From contig NZ_CAIWTY010000049.1 of the NCBI RefSeq assembly GCF_903915725.1, positions 1 to 56,716 on the forward strand: DNA of 56,716 nucleotides, given 5' to 3'. This DNA is from an uncultured Rhodopila sp. (GTDB taxonomy: Bacteria > Pseudomonadota > Alphaproteobacteria > Acetobacterales > Acetobacteraceae). The notes beneath the pieces were generated by a model, which made no database searches, was not told the origin of the DNA, and was given only the letters and a program-made list of their open reading frames with translations. Positions 33,894-42,100 of the stretch are shown here, in pieces (the stretch's first letter is position 1; every line of letters starts with the position of its first letter). Position numbers and translations under genes: made by a program.

Positions 33894-35621
33894 TCAGGCC
33901 AGGGTCAGGCGCCGCTGCGCGTACGCATACATGGGGCGCCAGAGCAAGCGGTTGAACAGCACGACAAACGCGGACATCACCACCACGCCCAGGATAACCC
34001 GCGGCATGTCGCCGCGATCCGTCGCGTCGGCGATATAGGCACCCAACCCGTGCGCCTGAAGCTTGGTATCGCCCCAGGACGCCACCTCGGCCACGATCGC
34101 CGCATTCCACGACCCGCCGGATGCGGTGATCGCCCCGGTGACATAGTATGGGAAAATCCCCGGAATGATCACTTTCCGCCACCACAGCCAGCCGCCGATG
34201 CGGAAATTGGCGGCCACTTCCTTCAGGTCGCCCGGGAAGGCGGCGGCTCCGGCCACCACGTTGAACAGGATGTACCACTGCGTTCCCAACACCATCAGCG
34301 GCGTCAGCCAGATATCGGGACTCAGATGGAAATACACGATGAACAAGACGACCGGCGGAAACAGCAGGTTGGCCGGAAACGCCGCCAGGAACTGCGCCAC
34401 CGGCTGCGCCCGCCGCGCCCAAACCGGCCGCAGCCCGAGCCAAACGCCGATCGGCACCCAGATCAAGCTGGCTATGATCATCAGCACGACAACCCGGACC
34501 AGCGTGATCAGGCCCAGCAGCACCGCCTGCTCGACATCCGACCACGCCAACTCGCGCGATGCAAAGCCCTGCACACGCCACACCGCCCAGGCCAGCACGG
34601 CCAGCAGAAGCGCGATCCAGGCCGCGTCAATCAGCCTCGACGGCTCCTGCCTGCCACGTGCGCGGGGAAGACCGGTGAACGACAGCCGCAGGCTGCCGAG
34701 ATAGGCCGCGGCGTCGCCGAATGCCTCGCCAATCAGCTTCAGCAGCCGGGTGCGCCGCATCAGCCGCAGCATCCACGGATCGGACGCAGTCGTGCCGGCG
34801 GTCGTCTCGAACCGGAACTTGGCCGACCAGGCGACCAGCGGGCGGAACAGCAACTGGTCGTAGGCCAGGATCACCAGCAGCATCGCCAGGATCGCCCATC
34901 CGACGGCGACAATGTCCCGCTGCTCCAGCGCCAGGGCGACATACGACCCGATTCCCGGCAGCTTCCAACTGTTGTCGCCGACGGTGACGGCTTCGGATGC
35001 GACGACGAAAAACCAGCCGCCCGACATCGACATCATTGTGTTCCACACCAGCCCGGGCGCCGCGAACGGCACCTCCAGCTTCCAGAACTTCTGCCATCCG
35101 GTCAGGTGGAAGCTGGTCGAGCACTCCGCCAGATCCGCCGGCACCGTCTTCAGCGACTGGTACATGCTGAACGCCATATTCCAGGCCTGGCTGGTGAAGA
35201 TCGCGAAGATCGCCGCCAGTTCCAGCCCCAGCACCTGGCCGGGGAACAGGTTCATGAAGAACACCACCGTGAACGTCAGAAACCCCAGGATCGGCACCGA
35301 CTGCAGCACATCCAGCACCGGCACCAGCACCAGCGCCGCCCGCCGGCTTTTTGCCGCGGCGGTGCCGTAGGTGAACGTAAAGAACAGCGACGCCCCCAGC
35401 GCCGCAAACATCCGCAGCGTGGTGCGCAATGCGTAATTCGGCAGGTTCCACGGATCGAGGCTGATCTCGGTTGCCCCCGGCGCGTCGATCCGCTTCAACG
35501 TGCCCTCAGCGACATGGCCGAACGCGATCAGCGCGCCGATGACGCACACGAACGCCACGGCGTCCCAGAGGTTGGGCAGACGCCATCCGGCGGCCATCGA
35601 GGGATATTTCGTGGCTGACAT
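33894..35621 (-). CDS. ABC importer permease with two fused transmembrane domains
   Basis: This 575-residue membrane protein contains two binding-protein-dependent transport domains in tandem. The first has the LELAAIFAIFTSQAWNMAFSMYQSLK loop; the second ends with FPYYVTGAITASGGSWNAAIVAEVASWG. Each has the cytoplasmic coupling loop. The family is found with the AAA-domain-bearing ATPase of the NitT/TauT class, as here. A binding protein is missing nearby, so it may be encoded elsewhere. Confidence 0.88.
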   Translation of the reverse strand: MSATKYPSMAAGWRLPNLWDAVAFVCVIGALIAFGHVAEGTLKRIDAPGATEISLDPWNLPNYALRTTLRMFAALGASLFFTFTYGTAAAKSRRAALVLVPVLDVLQSVPILGFLTFTVVFFMNLFPGQVLGLELAAIFAIFTSQAWNMAFSMYQSLKTVPADLAECSTSFHLTGWQKFWKLEVPFAAPGLVWNTMMSMSGGWFFVVASEAVTVGDNSWKLPGIGSYVALALEQRDIVAVGWAILAMLLVILAYDQLLFRPLVAWSAKFRFETTAGTTASDPWMLRLMRRTRLLKLIGEAFGDAAAYLGSLRLSFTGLPRARGRQEPSRLIDAAWIALLLAVLAWAVWRVQGFASRELAWSDVEQAVLLGLITLVRVVVLMIIASLIWVPIGVWLGLRPVWARRAQPVAQFLAAFPANLLFPPVVLFIVYFHLSPDIWLTPLMVLGTQWYILFNVVAGAAAFPGDLKEVAANFRIGGWLWWRKVIIPGIFPYYVTGAITASGGSWNAAIVAEVASWGDTKLQAHGLGAYIADATDRGDMPRVILGVVVMSAFVVLFNRLLWRPMYAYAQRRLTLA

Positions 35622-35722
35622 GTCGCAGAAGCCGATTGTTCGCGGGAGGGGGTTCGCAGCCGCCCTGTTAGCCCGCCCGCACCAACCCTGTCACGCCCGA
35701 ATGGCGTTGCAATTCCATGACA

Positions 35723-37177
35723 TCACGCCTGGTTCCGGGTGATCAGCCGCCCGGCCCGCGCCTCGGTGGCGCCGTCGCCGAACACATAGGCGGATTGGCC
35801 ATTGATCCAGGTTTCCAGAATGCCCCGGGAAACCGCCTGCGGGTTGTCATAATCGGCCGCATCGCTCACCAGGTCCGGATCGAACAGCACCATATCGGCG
35901 TAAGCGCCCTCCCGGATGACGCCGCGGTCCACCATGCCGAATACCGCGGCGGTATGGCCGGTCATCTTGCGCACCGCCTCCTCCAGGCTGAACAGCCCGA
36001 GGTCGCGGCTGTAATGCCCCAGCACGCGCGGGAAAGTCCCCCACAGCCGGGGATGCGGAAACTCATCATGCGGCAGGCCGTCGCTGCCGATCATCGCGAG
36101 GTGGTGCGACAGGATGCGCTGCACGTCGGGTTCATCCATCTGGAAGAAGATCCCGCCCGCGGGCAGCAGCCGTTCCGCGGCCTCACGCAGCCCCATCTTC
36201 CACTCGGCAGCGATGCCGTGCAGGGATCGGCCGGCCATGTCCGGGTGCGGCACCGACCAGGTGATCTGCACCGGCACATCCTCCCGCACGCGATGCGGCA
36301 TCAGCACGGTGGAACTGGCATCATAGGGATAGACGTCGAAATCCACCTTCTGGCCGATGGCGGCGCTTTCGATCAGGGCAAGCGTGTCGGTGCTGCGGCC
36401 GAAATTCTCCGGCATGGTGCATTTGTGGTGGCTGATCACCACCGGGGCGCCGACGGCGCGGCCGATTTTGAGGCTTTCCTCGATCGATTGCAGGACATCG
36501 TCGGCCTCGTTGCGCATATGCGTGACGTACATCCCGCCGGTGGCGCGCAGCGCTTCGGCCACGGCGATCACCTCATCCGTCGGCGCCATCATGTTGGGCG
36601 GGTAATACAGGCCCGTGGAAAAGCCCGAGGCGCCCTCGACCAGCGACTGCAGCAGCCGCGACTGCATGAAGGCCGCCTCACGGGCGGTGGCGGCGCGCTG
36701 GGTGTCGCCGTTCATCGCCTCGATCCGCAGCGACATGTGGCCGATCAGGGCGTAAGTGTTGACCGGTGGCGGCTCGCGCTTCAGCCGTTCGGCGTATTCG
36801 CCGAAGCTGCCGAAGCTGAACCAGCTTGCGTCGCCAATCAGGTCCAGCGGCGGGGGCGGGCGCGACGTCATCCGCACCGGCGACAGCGAGACGCCGCAGT
36901 TGCCGACGACGACCGTGGTGACGCCCTGGGACATCTTGCACAGCATGCAGGCCGGGCCGCACAGCACGGCGCGGTCGTCGTGGGTGTGCGCGTCGATAAA
37001 CCCCGGGGCTAGCGCCAGCCCGTCCGCATCCACCTCCCGATCCGCCTTTGATCCCCCTAGGTCGCCGATGGCGGCGATCCGGTCGCCGGTGACGCCAACG
37101 TCGGTGCGTACGCGTGGCGTACCGAGGCCATTGAAAACATTGGCATCGCGGATGATCAGATCGAAGCGCTGTGTCAT
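35723..37177 (-). CDS. D-aminoacylase-type amidohydrolase
   Basis: This 484-residue amidohydrolase resembles N-acyl-D-amino-acid deacylases. The metal ligands are in DAHTHDD (residues about 62-68), the bridging Cys is in VGNCGVS, and further His ligands are in YVTHMRNE and VISHHKC. The enzyme would release free D-amino acids or act on related N-acyl or cyclic amides. The gene is single, 101 bases from the ABC permease on the same strand, so a link to that importer is possible. Confidence 0.88.
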   Translation of the reverse strand: MTQRFDLIIRDANVFNGLGTPRVRTDVGVTGDRIAAIGDLGGSKADREVDADGLALAPGFIDAHTHDDRAVLCGPACMLCKMSQGVTTVVVGNCGVSLSPVRMTSRPPPPLDLIGDASWFSFGSFGEYAERLKREPPPVNTYALIGHMSLRIEAMNGDTQRAATAREAAFMQSRLLQSLVEGASGFSTGLYYPPNMMAPTDEVIAVAEALRATGGMYVTHMRNEADDVLQSIEESLKIGRAVGAPVVISHHKCTMPENFGRSTDTLALIESAAIGQKVDFDVYPYDASSTVLMPHRVREDVPVQITWSVPHPDMAGRSLHGIAAEWKMGLREAAERLLPAGGIFFQMDEPDVQRILSHHLAMIGSDGLPHDEFPHPRLWGTFPRVLGHYSRDLGLFSLEEAVRKMTGHTAAVFGMVDRGVIREGAYADMVLFDPDLVSDAADYDNPQAVSRGILETWINGQSAYVFGDGATEARAGRLITRNQA

Positions 37178-37239
37178 GGCTTGCTCCCCCCGCCTTGTTG
37201 GTAGATTAGACTTTTGACATTAATCCGGAGAGTGCGGCC

Positions 37240-37623
37240 GTGACCATCGCTGACTTATGCCTGCTCGCGGCCGTCGTTCTCACGATCGCCACGATCGCCC
37301 CTGCCAAATTGGACGGGGGACGAGAATACGACAACGCCAATCCGCGCGACCCGGGCTTTTACAAGCCGGGGCTGAGGGCAAGGGCGCAGGGGGCGCACCT
37401 GAACGGGTATGAGGCGTTCCCGTTCTTCGCTGCGTCGGTGATCCTGGCGGAGATGCGGGCGGCGCCGCAGGGAGTGGTGAATGCGCTGGCGGTCGCGTTC
37501 ATCCTGATCCGGATCGTCTACGTGCTGCTGTATCTGACCAACCGCCCGACCGCGCGGTCGATCGTCTGGTCGGCCGGACTGCTGTGCAACCTGGCGATTT
37601 TCTTCGCGCCGGTTTGGGCGTAG
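37240..37623 (+). CDS. MAPEG-family membrane protein
   Basis: This 127-residue membrane protein has four predicted helices and the MAPEG pattern NPRDPGFYKPGLRARAQGAHLNGYEAFPFF followed by RIVYVLLYLTNRPTARSIVW. Related eukaryotic members handle eicosanoids and glutathione; bacterial members are largely uncharacterised. The start is GTG at 37240. It is alone, divergent from the amidohydrolase gene and convergent with rpoH. Confidence 0.88.
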   Translation: MTIADLCLLAAVVLTIATIAPAKLDGGREYDNANPRDPGFYKPGLRARAQGAHLNGYEAFPFFAASVILAEMRAAPQGVVNALAVAFILIRIVYVLLYLTNRPTARSIVWSAGLLCNLAIFFAPVWA

Positions 37624-37654
37624 AGGCCGACGCTGGCACATCGAGGCTTAAGCG

Positions 37655-37746
37655 TGTCATGGCCGGATTTAGTCCGGCCATCCACGACTTGCGGTGTGTG
37701 GAGAGAAAAAAGTCGTGGATGGCCGGCACAAGGCCGGCCATGACAC
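37655..37746. repeat. REP-like composite palindrome (family B), likely terminator
   Basis: TGTCATGGCCGGATTTAG at the left pairs with the right arm ending GGCCGGCCATGACACA, with CATCCACGACTT facing AAGTCGTGGATG across a short loop. It lies between the convergent MAPEG gene and rpoH and probably stops both. Confidence 0.85.
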
Positions 37747-37778
37747 AGGACATAAACGGCCCGACGATGGCCGGCTTG

Positions 37779-38696
37779 TTAAGCCTGCTGCGCCTGCTCC
37801 ACCGAACCCGCGCGGTTTCCCGCATTCATACGCCGCTCGGCGATCTGCGCCTTCATCGCCTTTTGCAGCTTCTCGAACGCCCGCACCTCGATCTGCCGCA
37901 CCCGCTCGCGCGAGATGTTATATTGCTGTGACAGGTCTTCCAGCGTGGTCGGGTTATCCTTCAACCGCCGCTCGATCAGAATGTGCCGCTCACGCTCATT
38001 CAGCGTCTTTAACGCGCCGGTCAGCAGAGCCTTGCGTCCCGTCAGCTCCTCGCGATCGGCGATCGAGCTTTCCTGGCTTTCCGACTCATCGACCAGCCAA
38101 TCCTGCCATTCGCCCTCGCTGTCCTGGCGCACCGGTGCGTTCAGGCTGTGATCCGGCGCGGCGAGGCGGCGGTTCATGCTGACCACGTCCTGCTCCGGCA
38201 CATCGAGCACGCGGGCGATCTTCGCCACCTGCTCGGGCTGCAAGTCGCCGTCGTCGATCGCCTGCATCTGCCCCTTCAGGCGGCGCAGGTTGAAGAACAG
38301 CTTCTTTTGCGCGGCCGTTGTGCCCATTTTCACCAGCGACCAGGAGTGCAGGATGTATTCCTGGATCGCCGCACGGATCCACCACATGGCGTAGGTCGCC
38401 AAACGGAAGCCGCGGTCGGGATCGAAGCGTTTTACCGCTTGCATCATCCCGACATTGCCTTCGCTGATCAGCTCGCCAACCGGCAAGCCGTATCCGCGGT
38501 ATCCCATAGCTATTTTTGCGACAAGCCGAAGATGGGAGGTGACAAGCTTATGTGCCGCCTCCATATCCTGCGTATCACGCCAGCGGTGAGCCAGCGAAAG
38601 TTCCTCATCCGGCGTAAGCATAGGGAACTTGCGGATATCCTGGAGATACCGCGAGAGGTTGCCTTCCGGGGCAATATTGAGGACGGCAGAGGCCAC
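37779..38696 (-). CDS. rpoH: RNA polymerase heat-shock sigma factor RpoH
   Basis: This sigma-32 factor of 305 residues directs heat-shock transcription. Region 2 contains LISEGNVGMMQAVKRFDPDRGFRLATYAMWWIRAAIQEYIL. The RpoH box QKKLFFNLR at 130-138 separates it from housekeeping sigma. Region 4 has SQQYNISRERVRQIEVRAFEKL. The start is GTG at 38696 after an AAAGGAG site. A promoter lies about 190 bases upstream, leaving a long leader in which RpoH-type translational control would be plausible. Confidence 0.96.
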   Translation of the reverse strand: MASAVLNIAPEGNLSRYLQDIRKFPMLTPDEELSLAHRWRDTQDMEAAHKLVTSHLRLVAKIAMGYRGYGLPVGELISEGNVGMMQAVKRFDPDRGFRLATYAMWWIRAAIQEYILHSWSLVKMGTTAAQKKLFFNLRRLKGQMQAIDDGDLQPEQVAKIARVLDVPEQDVVSMNRRLAAPDHSLNAPVRQDSEGEWQDWLVDESESQESSIADREELTGRKALLTGALKTLNERERHILIERRLKDNPTTLEDLSQQYNISRERVRQIEVRAFEKLQKAMKAQIAERRMNAGNRAGSVEQAQQA

Positions 38697-38885
38697 GTTC
38701 TAGGCTCCTTTCGTCAACCGCTTTTTCTTGCCCGACTGCCGGCGCAAGGACTGCGGTGTGAATGTTATTGAGGCCAGTCTGGATGCAGGGCGGGACTTTC
38801 ACGTCCCGGCGACCCACCCCGTTGCGGCAGCGGCATAGCCGGACGACCCCGTCGGTGAAGGGCATCCACCCGCATCGACCATTTT

Positions 38886-38914
38886 CGTATACAGGACTGA
38901 AATGGTCCTGTCAA
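38886..38914 (-). promoter_or_regulatory. rpoH promoter candidate with inverted repeat in spacer
   Basis: On the minus strand, TTGACA (38909-38914) and TATACG (38886-38891) are 17 bases apart. The spacer contains the inverted pair AGGAC and GTCCT (38893-38909), a possible operator. It lies between the divergently placed end of the rluA-family gene and rpoH. About 190 bases of leader follow. Confidence 0.55.
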
Positions 38915-38927
38915 GATTAAGTCTCGT

Positions 38928-39929
38928 TCAGGTACCGGTCATCTTGAAATCGACATCCCGGAGCAGTTTCTCCATATCGTCCGGGATTGCGGCGCTGAAG
39001 CTGAGCGGCTTGCCGGTCCGGGGGTGCACAAACCCCAGAGTCGCGGCGTGCAGGGCCTGTCTGGGGAAGTCGAGAAGCTGGCCGCGCAGCGGCTGCTCCA
39101 CGGTTTTCGCCACTGCGGGCACGCGCCGGATATAGACCGGATCGCCCACGACGGGGTGACCGTTCACGGAGAGGTGAACGCGGATCTGGTGAGTCCGGCC
39201 TGTCGCCAGCCGGCATTCCAGCAGCGCCAGGCTGGTTCCCCAGGCCCGAATCGTCCGGTAGCGGGTCAGCGCCGCCTTGCCGCCATGCCCGACGACCGCC
39301 ATGCGCTTGCGGTCCTGCTTGTCGCGGCCGATGGCGCCCTCGATCTCCCCGGTCAGCGGCGACGGCAGGCCCCAGCACAAAGCGACGTAGGCGCGATCGA
39401 GGTCGCGGGCGGCGAAGGCGGCGGTCAGCACGTCGTTGGCGAGCTGCGTCTTGGCGACGACCATGACGCCGGAGGTGTCCTTGTCGAGCCGGTGCACGAT
39501 GCCCGGCCGCCGCTCCGCCCCGATGCCGGTGAAGCCGGGGCCGCAATGTGCCAGCAGCGCGTTCACCAGCGTGCCGTCGAGGTTGCCGGGTGCCGGATGC
39601 ACCACCAGCCCGGCGGGCTTGTCGAGCACGATCAGGTCGGAGTCTTCATACAGGATGCTCAGCGGGATGACCTGCGCCCGAGGGGTTGCCGGTATCGGCG
39701 GCGGCACGTCCAGCGTGTAAACGCCGCCGGCGCGCACAGCTTCGGCCGGTTGGGTGACCGGACCGGCGTCGCTGCGCAGCCGTGAGTCGTCGATCAGCGT
39801 CTTGATCCGGGAGCGGGACATCGTGCCGCTGGCGTCGGCGATGAAGCGGTCCACGCGCTGGCCGGCATGCTCCGCCCCGGCGGTGAAGCGAATCGGTCCG
39901 GAGATCGGGGGGGCGCCGTGGGTTGTCAT
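38928..39929 (-). CDS. RluA-family 23S rRNA pseudouridine synthase (RluD-like)
   Basis: This 333-residue enzyme isomerises uridines in rRNA. An N-terminal S4 RNA-binding domain (residues 15-75, QRVDRFIADASGTMSRSRIKTLIDD) is followed by the RluA catalytic core with the Asp in HRLDKDTSG near 165-173. The later TGRTHQIRVHL and VGDPVY motifs are present. The S4 domain favours RluD or RluC; the target uridines cannot be told. Confidence 0.92.
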   Translation of the reverse strand: MTTHGAPPISGPIRFTAGAEHAGQRVDRFIADASGTMSRSRIKTLIDDSRLRSDAGPVTQPAEAVRAGGVYTLDVPPPIPATPRAQVIPLSILYEDSDLIVLDKPAGLVVHPAPGNLDGTLVNALLAHCGPGFTGIGAERRPGIVHRLDKDTSGVMVVAKTQLANDVLTAAFAARDLDRAYVALCWGLPSPLTGEIEGAIGRDKQDRKRMAVVGHGGKAALTRYRTIRAWGTSLALLECRLATGRTHQIRVHLSVNGHPVVGDPVYIRRVPAVAKTVEQPLRGQLLDFPRQALHAATLGFVHPRTGKPLSFSAAIPDDMEKLLRDVDFKMTGT

Positions 39930-40075
39930 ACGTCTCTGGGGATACAGTGGTTCGGGGCGGTTGGGAACGATGCCGCCCGGGCGGCGTGGGCTCGGACGCC
40001 CGGCCCACTTCCGTGTATCAGTCCCGCCGCGCGGCCGCCGCTGTGGTGCCGCCGCCGAGTCGGGCAGGAACGAGT

Positions 40076-40354
40076 ATGGCTTTTCTGAAAATCGCGGTCG
40101 TCGTTATGGGCGTGCTGATCATCGGTGGAACCGCGACGCTGATCGCCGTGGTGGCGAAGCGGGCGGCCGGGTCCGGCGACTTGCCGCCGGTGGTGACGGC
40201 CGTGCTGGAGGAGCCGGCCGGTTCCCGCATCGCCGGCATCGCGGCAACCCGCGATCGGCTGGCGGTGCAGGTCCAGGGCGGCGGGGCGGACCGGATCATC
40301 CTGATCGATCCCTCGACCGGCGCCCTGGCCGGCCGGATTTCCCTCGCGCACTAG
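40076..40354 (+). CDS. Small membrane-anchored protein of unknown function
   Basis: This 92-residue protein has one N-terminal hydrophobic helix (VVVMGVLIIGGTATLIAVV, residues 8-26). A periplasmic part of beta-strand character with RIIAIDP-like segments (DRIILIDPSTGALAGRI) follows. Similar short anchored proteins occur upstream of tRNA-Glu in related bacteria, but I assign no function. ATG 40076 follows a GGCAGGAACGAG stretch. The upstream open frame to 39923 is not protein-like. Confidence 0.65.
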   Translation: MAFLKIAVVVMGVLIIGGTATLIAVVAKRAAGSGDLPPVVTAVLEEPAGSRIAGIAATRDRLAVQVQGGGADRIILIDPSTGALAGRISLAH

Positions 40355-40365
40355 GAAACAGGTGC

Positions 40366-40393
40366 TTGAGGTTCCGGCGGTCCCAGGTTAGAA
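40366..40393 (+). promoter_or_regulatory. Promoter of tRNA-Glu
   Basis: TTGAGG (40366-40371) and TTAGAA (40388-40393) are 16 bases apart, with a GC-rich start region 18 bases before the mature tRNA. GC-rich discriminators are usual for stable RNA promoters. Confidence 0.5.
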
Positions 40394-40410
40394 CCCGCGC
40401 CTTGGCCGAT

Positions 40411-40486
40411 GTCCCGTTCGTCTAGAGGCCCAGGACAGTGCCCTCTCACGGCACCAACAGGGGTTCGAATCCCCTACGGGACGCCA
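40411..40486 (+). tRNA. tRNA-Glu (anticodon CTC)
   Basis: The cloverleaf is complete. Acceptor arm GTCCCGT pairs with ACGGGAC. The D arm contains TCTAGAGG. The anticodon stem GTGCC/GGCAC holds loop CTCTCAC with anticodon CTC, reading GAG. The T arm AGGGG/CCCCT encloses TTCGAAT, and discriminator G and CCA are encoded (40483-40486). Its 3' end is the left attachment repeat of an integrated element, which keeps the tRNA intact. Confidence 0.96.
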
Positions 40487-40509
40487 TGCCCCCACAAGGG
40501 GAAATCACA
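40470..40509. repeat. Left attachment repeat (attL-like) overlapping tRNA-Glu 3' end
   Basis: Forty bases identical to 44987-45026, starting in the T arm of tRNA-Glu, running through the CCA end and the hairpin-like CCCCACAAGGGG. Overlap with a tRNA 3' end is typical of tyrosine-recombinase target sites. Confidence 0.93.
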
Positions 40510-40547
40510 GAGCGATTACAGGGAGTTAGCGGATCGAGTTTCCCCGC

Positions 40548-40585
40548 TGCCCCCACAGGGTGCCCCCACAGGTTGCCCCACCGGC
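40548..40585. repeat. Arm-type tandem repeats near the left end
   Basis: TGCCCCCACAGGG (40548-40560), TGCCCCCACAGGT (40561-40573) and a weaker third copy TGCCCCACCGGC (40574-40585) are in tandem. Matching repeats lie near the right end (44887-44926), and the core repeat itself contains ATGCCCCCACAAGG. They are probable integrase-arm or excisionase binding sites. Confidence 0.6.
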
Positions 40586-40636
40586 AGCGGCTGGATTGTC
40601 GCCCCGGTGTGTCCGGAGGGCCACAGGTTTCCGTGC

Positions 40637-40825
40637 CTACTTGCCTGAGTTTATCCGGGTCGCCGCCTTCCCAACCTTCTCCGCCCATTTCACCACGCTC
40701 AATATCCCTACGCTAATGATTGTGCCGTTCACCCACCACGTCACGTCGGGGCTTATGATCCACATCCCAAACCACCTGGAATATAGGATCGCGTCCATAA
40801 AGTGCTGTAAGCTGTTAGAGTCCAC
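40637..40825 (-). CDS. Small membrane protein in the element
   Basis: This 62-residue frame starts GTG at 40825 with GAGGAG seven bases before it. It encodes one hydrophobic segment with aromatic residues (TWWVNGTIISVGILSVVKW, about 32-50) and a basic C terminus (KAATRINSGK). The layout resembles small phage or plasmid membrane proteins such as holins, but no family is recognised. The overlapping plus-strand frame has less protein-like composition. Confidence 0.45.
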   Translation of the reverse strand: MDSNSLQHFMDAILYSRWFGMWIISPDVTWWVNGTIISVGILSVVKWAEKVGKAATRINSGK

Positions 40826-40971
40826 GCCCGTTCTCCTCGGCAGCCACACGCCACCGTCACGGAGTTGGCACTATAACGAATATGTGTCGATATGCTTCTG
40901 AGGCACCGTCGCGGCCGGGTGGACCCGAGCCGCAGGGATTTGGCCACCCCCAGTTTCCGGAAGGTCTCAAA

Positions 40972-41104
40972 GACCCCCTGGGGTCGAATAATGACGGCTC
41001 GGTGAATATTCCTGGCCGCTCTACTCGTCAAAGCCGGGGTTAACAAAAACAACACCAACCTTTAGCGGTTCTTTTGAAGTCATTCCTGGAGACCCCCTGG
41101 GGTT
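40972..41104. repeat. Two copies of a short palindrome GACCCCCTGGGGTC
   Basis: GACCCCCTGGGGTC at 40972-40985 is a perfect 6-bp-arm palindrome. GACCCCCTGGGGTT at 41091-41104 is almost the same, 119 bases away. They sit in a 600-base noncoding stretch (40826-41426) before the resolvase gene. Each could be an operator for a dimeric regulator or a small hairpin. Nothing else coding is seen there. Confidence 0.6.
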
Positions 41105-41311
41105 CTACTTTGCTGCTGTCGTTCTGGTTTGGCGGCCGAAGCCGACGCTTTGCGCTGTGTGTGTAGTCGTGCTGCGTGCTGTGTGTGCTGACGATGCAGC
41201 GATGGCAGTGTGTGTGGCCATGGTCGCGTCACCACCGCCGCAGTCGCCACTGTCCTGATAGTTCACCCGTCATGGTTGTAGAACTCTCGGACGCTTCGCT
41301 TGTCTGCTGCC

Positions 41312-41413
41312 TGTCCGGAACCGGTCGATTACGGACACCCCTTCCAGACATGTCCAAAATATAGCTTGACGGCATTGTGGACAGGCTCTAGTTACGGACA
41401 CCACTTACGGACA
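41312..41413. promoter_or_regulatory. res-like recombination region upstream of the serine resolvase
   Basis: Inverted half-sites recur: TGTCCG at 41312-41317 with CGGACA at 41332-41337 (26-bp span), and TGTCCA at 41351-41356 with TGGACA at 41378-41383 (33-bp span). Further TTACGGACA copies are at 41392-41400 and 41405-41413. TGTCC/GGACA ends are typical of resolvase subsites. The region lies directly before the resolvase gene, so it could serve both as recombination site and as operator. Confidence 0.6.
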
Positions 41414-41426
41414 GGACACCCCGCCA

Positions 41427-42020
41427 ATGCCTCGCACCTTTGCCTATGTCAGAGTTTCCACCACCGGACAGACCACCGAGAACCAAATCCGGGAGATTGA
41501 ACAAGCTGGCTTCACTGTTGATCCGCACAGGGTCGTGTCCGAGACCGTGTCGGGTAGTTCTGCCTTGGAACAACGGCCGGGGTTCATGCGGCTGTTGGAC
41601 CGCCTCGAACGGGACGATGTGCTCCTTGTGACGAAGTTGGACCGCCTCGGCCGGAACGCCATAGACGTGGCCACGACCGTCGAGAAGCTGGCCTCCATGG
41701 GCGTTCGGGTCCACTGCCTCGCTTTGGGCGGGGTCGATCTCACAAGCCCACCGGGGCGGATGACAATGTCCGTGATTAACGCTGTCGCTCAGTTTGAACG
41801 TGATCTCCTGATCGAACGCACACAGTCGGGGTTGAAGCGGGCCGTGGCCAACGGTGCCACTCTCGGCCGCCCTGTGGTGCTTGGCGAGGCCCAAAGGGAC
41901 GCCGTGAAGGCCGGGCTTGCAGCGGGGACGAGTGTTGCCGCGATGGCTAGAGAACTCGGGACGAGCCGCCAGACGGTGATGCGGGTCCGGGATGCCCTGG
42001 CGGCCGAGGCTGGGGCTTGA
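41427..42020 (+). CDS. Serine recombinase of the resolvase/invertase family
   Basis: This 197-residue recombinase has catalytic Ser11 in YVRVST and the later DRLGRNAIDVATTV and FERDLLIERT segments of the resolvase core. The C-terminal helix-turn-helix (MARELGTSRQTVMRVRDAL, about 172-190) binds DNA. Small enzymes of this type resolve dimers or invert segments. ATG 41427 follows the res-like region by 13 bases. Confidence 0.93.
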   Translation: MPRTFAYVRVSTTGQTTENQIREIEQAGFTVDPHRVVSETVSGSSALEQRPGFMRLLDRLERDDVLLVTKLDRLGRNAIDVATTVEKLASMGVRVHCLALGGVDLTSPPGRMTMSVINAVAQFERDLLIERTQSGLKRAVANGATLGRPVVLGEAQRDAVKAGLAAGTSVAAMARELGTSRQTVMRVRDALAAEAGA

Positions 42021-42100
42021 ACGAGTCTCCAATTCTGGAGAGGTGCGAACCGGGGCGGCTGGCGGGCCGCTTCCCGGATTTGGGAACCGAGAGGAGCAAC

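Noticed and set aside
33882..35618. A 578-codon plus-strand frame over the ABC permease
   Set aside because: The opposite strand encodes a convincing two-domain permease with motifs; the plus frame is Arg/Gln/His-rich shadow.
40560..40901. 113-codon plus-strand frame at the left end of the island
   Set aside because: It starts within the arm repeats and lacks a ribosome site. The opposite 62-residue membrane frame has better start signals.
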